11,529 nucleotides of DNA. Source: Actinomycetota bacterium. GTDB taxonomy: Bacteria; Actinomycetota; Actinomycetes; S36-B12; UBA5976. Positions 1 to 5,699 of the stretch are shown here, in pieces. The first letter of the stretch is position 1. Each line of letters starts with the position of its first letter. Below the pieces are notes generated by a model. It had not been told where the DNA came from. It worked only from the letters and a program-made list of their open reading frames with translations, and made no database searches. The stretch is taken from assembly GCA_026392535.1 (NCBI GenBank), contig JAPLBX010000045.1, positions 1 through 11,529 on the forward strand, read 5' to 3'. The position numbers and the translations under genes are program-made.

Positions 1-497
1 AAGTGATCAATCTTTATGTCAGTGAGAGTTTCAATTGTTTTAATAACACATGCTGCGCCACCGCGACCGAATGCTTCATTGAATCTACCGTTGTAACCTT
101 TAGACATAGTTCCATCTTCGCGGGTGCAATCTGGCATATCCACTGATGTGTCACGTGGAATGCTGACTGCAGTTGCCCAGTCACGGTTTTCAGAAATATG
201 GACCAAAATATTTGTGTCAGAACGTTGTCCGCCAAATTGCCCTACGTGACCAAACCCTTTTCCCTGTCCAGATCGAGTATCAGAACCAATTAGCAAGAGG
301 TTGATGGCAGGACCAGGTTCCGGTCTATCAGGTCCAAGTTGATCATCAACATTCTGGGTTTTGATGTTTCCAACTGCTGAATTGATATAAGTAATCGCCC
401 CACCGCTTACAACGGTGGCAACTAGCACGCCGATAGCGGCTATTCGGGCAAAACGAGCAATTTTCAAGGCAGGATTTTCCTTAGTATCAAGAGTCAT
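1..497 (-). CDS. LCP (LytR-CpsA-Psr) family cell-wall polymer ligase, 3' part cut by window edge
   Basis: LCP proteins are membrane-anchored enzymes that move glycopolymers from polyprenyl-pyrophosphate carriers onto peptidoglycan, acting on the outer face of the membrane. Reading down from ATG at 497 gives 165 residues before the window ends. A short basic N-terminus is followed by one membrane segment (about residues 17-38). The LCP core opens with NLLLIGSDTR (66-75). Next come RSDT (92-95), SIPRDT (112-117), an NEAF element (140-143) and a GG-x2-C-x-IKTIE helix (146-156). The Arg and Asp residues of these motifs are those that bind the pyrophosphate and metal in the family. Usual family members are 300-450 residues, so about half is missing here. 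The ribosome-binding site is weak (GGGGCAG just upstream); a TTG start 33 bases further in, preceded by AAGGA, is a possible alternative. It is divergent from the SpoIID-like gene. The attached polymer cannot be told from the sequence. Confidence 0.93.
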   Translation of the reverse strand, partial: MTLDTKENPALKIARFARIAAIGVLVATVVSGGAITYINSAVGNIKTQNVDDQLGPDRPEPGPAINLLLIGSDTRSGQGKGFGHVGQFGGQRSDTNILVHISENRDWATAVSIPRDTSVDMPDCTREDGTMSKGYNGRFNEAFGRGGAACVIKTIETLTDIKIDH

Positions 498-671
498 ATT
501 CTGCCCCAAAACTTGTTGGACACCTGCCAAAAATTGCGTTATTCACGGACTTGGACATTTCTGCACTATTTAACCGCGGTTCCTGCGCAATTCATCACGA
601 GTTAAGCGTCATTTTGAGGCAAAATGGGCTGATTGGTGCATCCTTCCCCTGCGCCTGGAGGTAAATTTCAA
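498..671. promoter_or_regulatory. Divergent intergenic region between LCP and SpoIID-like genes, with two inverted repeats
   Basis: This 174-base region must hold promoters for both divergent genes, but no textbook -35/-10 pair stands out. On the plus strand TTGGAC (516-521), a 17-base gap and TTATTC (539-544) is the best weak candidate. Two perfect dyads are present: AACCGCGGTT (572-581), and CATTTTG-agg-CAAAATG (610-626), a 7-bp stem with a 3-base loop. TTATTCACG (539-547) matches a DnaA box at 8 of 9 positions. TCACGGACTTG (543-553) recurs exactly upstream of whiB at 5324-5334. Regulatory function is inferred. Confidence 0.4.
657..662 (+). promoter_or_regulatory. Shine-Dalgarno site deciding the SpoIID-like start
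   Basis: GGAGGT lies nine bases before ATG at 672. The open frame extends up to a TTG at 633, but the residues from 633 to 671 would be a polar Pro/Gly-rich stretch with no ribosome-binding site in front. Starting at 672 puts the hydrophobic signal segment right at the N-terminus. Confidence 0.8.
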
Positions 672-3600
672 ATGTTTGCAATGCCAAACCTAAGCTCGCG
701 GCTTTTTGCGGTGGTTGGCTTTGGCGTAATTTTTTCATTACTACTTGGCGTCACAACATCGACTGCTGTTGAAGCTCCAAATGTAAGCATGGTGAAAGTC
801 ATACCAGAAGTTTGGAATCTTTCATCCAACTCTTTGTCAATCAAAGCTAACTTAGATAACGCCGGTAAGTGGCGGGTGGATTTAGTAAATCTATGCACTG
901 GTGAAACGGTGGTTTCACAAACTGGTGAAAAAAGTGCTGCTGGTGAATTTGATGCGAGTTTTGAAAATGATGTCACAGAAGATTTGACAGCTGGCCCTTT
1001 CCAAGTAGTTGTAACACCGTCGGTCGGAAGTAAAGTTGGAACAGCAAAAAGACAATTCTTAAAAGTTGTAAGCGCATCCCGACCAACAACACATAACGAA
1101 GTTTTATGCAACAATGCAACTAGGGTGGTAAGTGCAAATTCAATAAGTAGCCAGATTGCTGCAATTAACAATGTAGCGAAATTGAATCCTACCGAAAGCG
1201 TCTCAGCTGTTTTGTTTGCTTATGGCTCAGATTCTCAAAGTATTGCCGCCCTCGCCACAAACTATGCCACCATCACTGATCAAATCGTGCTTGCAACAAA
1301 CGGTAAGACTTTGTCTAAATCGGCTTGGAAAGAAATCCAACACCGTGGAATTACCAAAGTCAAAATTGTTGGTTCTAAGGCAATGATTTCAACTGAAATT
1401 GCAAAAGCATTGAAGACCGCTTCAATACGGATCAAGAGATTTGACGCAACGGATGCACTAAATCTGTCCAGCCTGCTTTGGAGTAGTTGGACAGGTGAGC
1501 CATTTAGTTCCGCCGTACTAACCAACTATTCGCAGGATTCGAAAACCTTGCTGCAGAGTTTGGCATTTGCGAACGCAAAGCGAGTCCCACTAATTCCAGT
1601 ATCTGCTACTGGCAATAAGACGTCTAAACAAATTCTTGCAACATTACAGATCACCAGCGGCACAGCGGTGGCAAATCAAATCGATATTGCAGACTCAGTT
1701 CTATTGAAATTCAGCGGCTTTTCTCGAATCTTCGCGGCAGATTCGAAAGAACTTTCACTTTCACTGTCTAGCCTGCTTGACCCGCAACCAAGCACGTTGT
1801 TTTTGCGAGATCAGAACTCAGCCATTTCAGTTCTGGATTTAGTTTCAACTGCGAATGAGGTCTCAATTTGGCCGGTTGGTAAATCTGTAAGTGATTTCGA
1901 CCTGGCATACATTGCAACCCGTCCTTATATTCAAAATGTATTTGCGACAGATTTTCAAACTACCCTCTCAGATTCCAAAGTTGCGTCTTATGCACGTGAA
2001 ATCTACAAACGTGATGCACCTCGCGTGGTGGATTCGCTTGAGATGCCTGAGATAGCTGCGTTAACCGCACCTGCGAATTTTTCTTTCAGTGGAAGCGGCT
2101 GGGGACACGGAATCGGAATGTCTCAGTGGGGCGCATATGCAATGGCAACAGCCGGAAAAACTGCTGCCGAGATTCTGACGTTCTATTTCAGTGGCACCCA
2201 AATCGGCACTGCGATCGATGATGCTGATGTGTGGGTTTCACTTCAAAATCGCATACGCAGCCTCACTCTCAGATTACGTGAAGTCGATGGCGATATCGGA
2301 ACTTGGCGCTTAACTGCTGACGATGGCACGAAAATAGATCTCACTGCAAACGAAACTGCAACATTTAGCTTTGATGCGAATGCTATTAAAGTTTCAGTGA
2401 CAACTAGCAAAAATCAAAATCTCGGGCCAACCTCAAAAATAATTGCAACCTGGAGTGGAACTCGATTCGATACGGATTTAGGAACGACTGAATCTGCGAT
2501 TCAGGTAATCGGTCCAAACGAAACTACAACTAGTGGCCGGTTGTATAAATACGGAAATTTGCGAATTAAGGCTGCAGAAGCTACCGATACTTTTGTTTCA
2601 GGAATGCAAGTAACCAACCGGGTTAGTTTGCATGATGAATACATATATGGAATTGGTGAAGTTTCTAATTCTTGGCCAACTGAATCTTTAATTGCACAAG
2701 CTATTGCGGCTCGTTCTTTTGCATATAACCGCGCGTATAACGCTGATGGAACTTTGAACAATCGTATGGGTGCATGCGATTGCATGATTTACGACGACAT
2801 CAGAGATCAAAATTATGTCGGTTGGTCGAAGATCAATAGCGGTGGTGGCGAGCGTTGGAAAGCTGCTGTTGATTCGAGTACGGTGGATGAAACTCACAGT
2901 AATTTTGTTCTATACAACGGGAAAGTTGTGCAAACTTTCTTTGCGGCAGCGACCGGTGGCTATACGCAAAACAATGAAGACGTTTGGGGCGGCACAGCCC
3001 GTCCTTATTACCGGGCCGTGCCAGATCCTTGGTCTTTGTTGCCTGAGTCTGCAGTTTCGGTAAGTGTGTGGAGTCCACGTGTGCGCTCACAACAAACTCT
3101 CGCAGCCGCATTTGGACTCACAGATGTTGCTTACCTTGATTTGTCTGACCGCTATGTTTCTGGCGGAATTAAAACTGCAGTTGCTTTTTCAACCAGTGGA
3201 GCTTCAGCCACAATCTCTGGCGAAAAGTTTCGTTCCAGAGTCCAGTCAGTAGACGGTGATTCTTTACAAAGCACCTGGATTTGGAAAGCGCTGGTTTCTT
3301 TCGCCGAAACTGCCGCACCAAGTTTCTCAAAAGCCGTATTAAGTGAAAGAAGTTTGGGATTTGCCAAAATTCCTGGTGCGACTGCAACCAAGTTAGTGTT
3401 GGTGCAAAACAGCTCAACATCGCAAAGCAACTTAGCAATCGCATCTTCACTTGCTGGAATCAATAAATCTGCGATTATGGTGACGAAAACCAGCAATGAT
3501 GCAAGCCGAATAATGGATTTTGTAAACACCAACTTGGTAACAGAAGTTGAAGTTGTCGGTTCAATAGATGCAGAGATTCTTTCGGCACTTCAATCTGCTG

Positions 3601-4166
3601 GTAAAACGGTAATAAGTTATTCAGGTAGCGACGAATATGAAACGGCTCAGTTGGTTGCCGATTCACTTGCCGATATAACTGATCAAAAATATGTGCTCGT
3701 GAATGCGAGCAATCCTCAGCAGTTGTCAATAGCCACTTCACTTAGCGTTCGGACCAAGAGGCCATTGCTATTGACAGGAGAAGGACTTTTAAACCTTCAG
3801 ACAGCTCAGTATTTATTGCAAGCCACTGAACCCGATGTAATTGCAGTGGGATCACCGGACGATATTTCCAATGCTGCGCTTGCCGCAATTGATAATGTGA
3901 AGCGGATTAGCACCGAAGATCTTGGTGAAGCAACACTTAACGCTTTGTATCAAAACCAAACTACAACCCGAGGCTTGGTAATCGCTGATGAAGAAACTCC
4001 AGTTTGGAAAACTCTACTTTTGGCAGCAACAGGTCTGCCAGTCATTTATGACCAAGACTCCATTCGAGCTCGGGCTATTAAGTGGCTGCGACGCCAACCG
4101 CTTTCAACGGTAATCGTGAGCCTTGATGCCGACGAAGCCTTTGTCACTAAAGTTCGTCGCTCCTAG
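672..4166 (+). CDS. Secreted SpoIID/LytB-domain protein flanked by CWB2-like cell-wall-binding repeats
   Basis: SpoIID/LytB enzymes are lytic transglycosylases that cut peptidoglycan glycan strands, preferring strands stripped of stem peptides. From ATG 672 the product has 1164 residues. A signal peptide covers about residues 1-32 (hydrophobic 11-27). Residues 180-440 look like three degenerate CWB2 (Pfam PF04122-type) repeats; the clearest is 180-264, with KVKIVGSKAMIS where the family has a VYVVGG-like strand. The SpoIID core follows: GSGWGHGIGMSQWGA (474-488), then a YIYGIGEVSNSWP stretch with Glu663 at the catalytic position, AQAIAARSFA (675-684), CDC (702-704) as possible zinc ligands, and ATGGYTQ (760-766). 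Residues 907-1164 form three more CWB2-like repeats, one with the hallmark SGSDEYETA (984-992). The GHG-x-GMSQ motif precedes the Glu, unlike Bacillus SpoIID. It is probably cotranscribed with the guanylyltransferase 26 bases downstream. The SpoIID call is firm; the repeat assignment is by eye and activity is inferred. Confidence 0.88.
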   Translation: MFAMPNLSSRLFAVVGFGVIFSLLLGVTTSTAVEAPNVSMVKVIPEVWNLSSNSLSIKANLDNAGKWRVDLVNLCTGETVVSQTGEKSAAGEFDASFENDVTEDLTAGPFQVVVTPSVGSKVGTAKRQFLKVVSASRPTTHNEVLCNNATRVVSANSISSQIAAINNVAKLNPTESVSAVLFAYGSDSQSIAALATNYATITDQIVLATNGKTLSKSAWKEIQHRGITKVKIVGSKAMISTEIAKALKTASIRIKRFDATDALNLSSLLWSSWTGEPFSSAVLTNYSQDSKTLLQSLAFANAKRVPLIPVSATGNKTSKQILATLQITSGTAVANQIDIADSVLLKFSGFSRIFAADSKELSLSLSSLLDPQPSTLFLRDQNSAISVLDLVSTANEVSIWPVGKSVSDFDLAYIATRPYIQNVFATDFQTTLSDSKVASYAREIYKRDAPRVVDSLEMPEIAALTAPANFSFSGSGWGHGIGMSQWGAYAMATAGKTAAEILTFYFSGTQIGTAIDDADVWVSLQNRIRSLTLRLREVDGDIGTWRLTADDGTKIDLTANETATFSFDANAIKVSVTTSKNQNLGPTSKIIATWSGTRFDTDLGTTESAIQVIGPNETTTSGRLYKYGNLRIKAAEATDTFVSGMQVTNRVSLHDEYIYGIGEVSNSWPTESLIAQAIAARSFAYNRAYNADGTLNNRMGACDCMIYDDIRDQNYVGWSKINSGGGERWKAAVDSSTVDETHSNFVLYNGKVVQTFFAAATGGYTQNNEDVWGGTARPYYRAVPDPWSLLPESAVSVSVWSPRVRSQQTLAAAFGLTDVAYLDLSDRYVSGGIKTAVAFSTSGASATISGEKFRSRVQSVDGDSLQSTWIWKALVSFAETAAPSFSKAVLSERSLGFAKIPGATATKLVLVQNSSTSQSNLAIASSLAGINKSAIMVTKTSNDASRIMDFVNTNLVTEVEVVGSIDAEILSALQSAGKTVISYSGSDEYETAQLVADSLADITDQKYVLVNASNPQQLSIATSLSVRTKRPLLLTGEGLLNLQTAQYLLQATEPDVIAVGSPDDISNAALAAIDNVKRISTEDLGEATLNALYQNQTTTRGLVIADEETPVWKTLLLAATGLPVIYDQDSIRARAIKWLRRQPLSTVIVSLDADEAFVTKVRRS

Positions 4167-4192
4167 AGCATTTTGTTGAATCGGGAGGGCGC

Positions 4193-5233
4193 GTGGAAGC
4201 AATCTTGCTAGTTGGGGGCCAAGGCACCCGGCTTTCACCATTGACGCTGACCACACCAAAACCGATGTTGCCGGTGGCGAATGTGCCATTCACTGCTCAT
4301 CAGATAGCAAAAGCAAAAGCTGCTGGAATTACTAAGATCATTTTGAGCACGAGCTATAAGTCGGAAGTTTTTTCTGCTTACTTCGCAGATGGCTCGAAAT
4401 TTGGAATTGAGATTCAATACGTAACCGAGGCAAGTCCATTAGGAACTGGCGGTGCGATCCGCAATGTTTCAAGTGTTTTAGAGTCAAAAGGTGATGAAGC
4501 AATATTCATCTTCAATGGCGATATTCTGAGCGGACATTCCCTAGAAATGCAGTTAGCTGATTTCAAGGCAAAGGAAGCTGCTGTTTCTTTACACCTAATT
4601 GAAGTTGTGGACCCAAGGCCGTTTGGCTTAGTCCCGACAGATAGCAAAGGGATTGTCACACAATTCCTTGAAAAACCAACCAATGATGCAGAAATTATTA
4701 CAAATCAAGTTAATGCTGGCTGCTACATATTTAGACGAGATGTAATTGATTCGATAAGACCAAATGCAGTTGTATCGGTGGAACGTGAAGTCTTCCCAAA
4801 CTTGCTTGAGTCTAAACAACTAATTACCGGGTTCATTGAAAATGCATATTGGCTAGATCTTGGAACTGCTGAAAGTTTCTTAAAGGGAAATATTGATGTT
4901 GTTAAAGGTATTTGCAACTCACCTTTGATTTCGCAAGTTGGTCAAGCTTTAATTTCATCAACCGCAAAAGTTGAAACTGGTTCGGAAATTTCTGGTGGAA
5001 CTGCAATCGGGGAACGAACTTCAATTGCAAACAACTCAAGCATTCTTAGGTCTGTAGTAATGAGAGATTGCGCTATTTCGCAAGGCGTAACGATCAAAAA
5101 CTCAATTATTGGTAATGGCGTAACCATTGCAAGCGGAGTAACGCTGAATAACGTTGTTGTGGCAGATGGTGTGACTATCGGACAGTCGCTGCCAGATGGA
5201 TCGAAGGTTGGACTCGACGGCCAAATGATGTGA
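4193..5233 (+). CDS. manC: Mannose-1-phosphate guanylyltransferase (GDP-mannose pyrophosphorylase)
   Basis: This cytoplasmic sugar nucleotidyltransferase would convert mannose-1-phosphate and GTP to GDP-mannose and pyrophosphate. The 346-residue product starts with the nucleotide-binding loop GGQGTRLSPLT (8-18) followed by PKPMLPV (22-28), where Lys23 is the family's active-site lysine. Further motifs are SPLGTGGA (81-88), FNGD with metal-binding Asp110, a FLEKP element and WLDLGT. The C-terminal ~90 residues are a left-handed beta-helix built from hexapeptide repeats (IGNGV, VADGV types). GTG at 4193 is chosen because the nucleotide loop begins at once; GGAGG (4184-4188) is four bases away, somewhat close. 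It follows the SpoIID-like gene by 26 bases, so they are probably one transcript. Sequence alone cannot exclude a glucose-1-phosphate enzyme, but the downstream phosphomannomutase and the actinobacterial context favour mannose. Mycobacterial literature calls the equivalent gene manB. Confidence 0.85.
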   Translation: MEAILLVGGQGTRLSPLTLTTPKPMLPVANVPFTAHQIAKAKAAGITKIILSTSYKSEVFSAYFADGSKFGIEIQYVTEASPLGTGGAIRNVSSVLESKGDEAIFIFNGDILSGHSLEMQLADFKAKEAAVSLHLIEVVDPRPFGLVPTDSKGIVTQFLEKPTNDAEIITNQVNAGCYIFRRDVIDSIRPNAVVSVEREVFPNLLESKQLITGFIENAYWLDLGTAESFLKGNIDVVKGICNSPLISQVGQALISSTAKVETGSEISGGTAIGERTSIANNSSILRSVVMRDCAISQGVTIKNSIIGNGVTIASGVTLNNVVVADGVTIGQSLPDGSKVGLDGQMM

Positions 5234-5240
5234 ATTTCGG

Positions 5241-5249
5241 TTATTCACA
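5241..5249 (+). promoter_or_regulatory. DnaA-box-like site 1 upstream of whiB
   Basis: TTATTCACA is an exact match to the general DnaA box TTWTNCACA. It sits eight bases after the guanylyltransferase stop and about 150 bases before the whiB start. Binding by DnaA is inferred, not shown. Confidence 0.45.
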
Positions 5250-5260
5250 GCAGAAAAGGA

Positions 5261-5290
5261 CCAAATTCCGACTTATGCACAGGAAATTGG
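5261..5290. repeat. Imperfect inverted repeat around DnaA-box-like site 2
   Basis: CCAAATTCC (5261-5269) pairs with GGAAATTGG (5282-5290) at eight of nine positions, leaving a 12-base loop that contains most of the TTATGCACA site. No run of T follows directly, so it is a poor intrinsic terminator. It may be a weak terminator for the upstream gene, part of a protein-binding site, or chance. Confidence 0.3.
5273..5281 (+). promoter_or_regulatory. DnaA-box-like site 2 upstream of whiB
   Basis: TTATGCACA is a second exact match to TTWTNCACA, in the same orientation as site 1 and starting 32 bases after it, close to three helical turns. Same-face spacing is what cooperative DnaA binding would favour. 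It lies about 50 bases upstream of the best -35 candidate of the whiB promoter. Confidence 0.45.
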
Positions 5291-5331
5291 GCGAAATGTT
5301 CTTAAATTGTTTAGTTTCCCCACTCACGGAC

Positions 5332-5389
5332 TTGACCAAAGTGGAATGACAAGGGTGTAATTCGCCCTAGCACTTTCGTAAGAGGAGAG
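5332..5389 (+). promoter_or_regulatory. Predicted whiB promoter and ribosome-binding site
   Basis: TTGACC (5332-5337) and TGTAAT (5356-5361) are separated by 18 bases and resemble a vegetative -35/-10 pair, giving a transcript start near 5368. The ribosome-binding site AGGAG (5383-5387) is six bases before the GTG start. An imperfect dyad, AGGG...CCCT (5352-5368, six of eight pairs matching), is centred on the -10 element and could be an operator. The -35 box overlaps the end of the 11-mer TCACGGACTTG that also occurs at 543-553. Confidence 0.5.
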
Positions 5390-5393
5390 TTTT

Positions 5394-5645
5394 GTGTCTG
5401 AAGAGTTGTTTGCGCCTGAAGGCGAACCTGCCCTATCTTGGCAAGAGAATGCGCTGTGCGCTCAAACAGATCCTGAAGCCTTCTTCCCTGAAAAAGGTGG
5501 CAGCACTCGTGAAGCCAAGAAGGTCTGCCTTTCATGTGACGTGAAGGCTGAGTGCCTTGAGTATGCGCTGGCTAACGATGAGCGTTTTGGTATCTGGGGC
5601 GGCTTGTCTGAGCGTGAACGCCGCCGCATTAAGCGCGCGAGCTAA
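5394..5645 (+). CDS. whiB2: WhiB2/WhmD-type iron-sulfur transcriptional regulator
   Basis: WhiB proteins carry a 4Fe-4S cluster, sense redox or nitric oxide, and work with the principal sigma factor to control transcription. WhmD/WhiB2 is needed for septation in mycobacteria. The 83-residue product has all four cluster cysteines: Cys22, Cys45, Cys48 and Cys54 (C-x22-C-x2-C-x5-C). It also has the GIWGG turn (66-70) and a basic DNA-binding tail, RERRRIKR (74-81). The stretches ALCAQTDPEAFFPEKGG (20-36) and FGIWGGLSERERRR (65-78) are, from memory, nearly the same as in mycobacterial WhmD, which is why this subgroup is named. GTG at 5394 has a good ribosome-binding site and gives a length close to the family (about 85-90). 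It probably has its own promoter, preceded by two DnaA-box-like sites. The family and subgroup calls are firm; the targets here are unknown. Confidence 0.95.
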   Translation: MSEELFAPEGEPALSWQENALCAQTDPEAFFPEKGGSTREAKKVCLSCDVKAECLEYALANDERFGIWGGLSERERRRIKRAS

Positions 5646-5663
5646 CTAGATTTCACAGCCCAC

Positions 5664-5694
5664 TTTGGTAATCCTTAAGCTGATTGCTTAGATA
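5664..5694 (+). promoter_or_regulatory. Candidate promoter for a leaderless glycosyltransferase transcript, with small hairpin
   Basis: The ATG at 5700 has no Shine-Dalgarno sequence. TAGATA (5689-5694) or TTAGAT (5688-5693) lies five to six bases before it, where a -10 box would put the transcript start on the start codon. TTTGGT (5664-5669) is a weak -35. TAAGC-tgatt-GCTTA (5676-5690) is a 5-bp inverted repeat in the spacer. CTTTGGTAATCC (5663-5674) resembles the sequence upstream of the DUF3499 gene (from 10224). Weak evidence; read-through from whiB is also possible. Confidence 0.35.
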
Positions 5695-5699
5695 GCACC

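Noticed and set aside
633..671. Upstream TTG start extending the SpoIID-like protein by 13 residues
   Set aside because: No ribosome-binding site precedes 633, and GGAGGT at 657-662 fits ATG 672, which also puts the signal peptide at the N-terminus.
668..1171. Long antisense open frame (167 codons) opposite the start of the SpoIID-like gene
   Set aside because: It is a shadow of a strongly supported gene, has no recognisable domain, and its codon pattern follows the opposite strand's frame.
1988..1996. TTATGCACG, a DnaA-box-like 9-mer
   Set aside because: It matches at 8 of 9 positions and sits inside coding sequence; isolated near-matches like this are expected by chance.
3152..3532. Antisense open frame of 126 codons inside the SpoIID-like gene
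   Set aside because: It lies entirely within a coherent coding region whose repeats are recognisable in the sense frame; no start signal or known motif.
5234..5393. Replication origin in the whiB upstream region
   Set aside because: Only two DnaA-box-like sites, no dense AT-rich unwinding stretch, and no dnaA, dnaN or gyrase genes nearby; a regulatory reading fits better.
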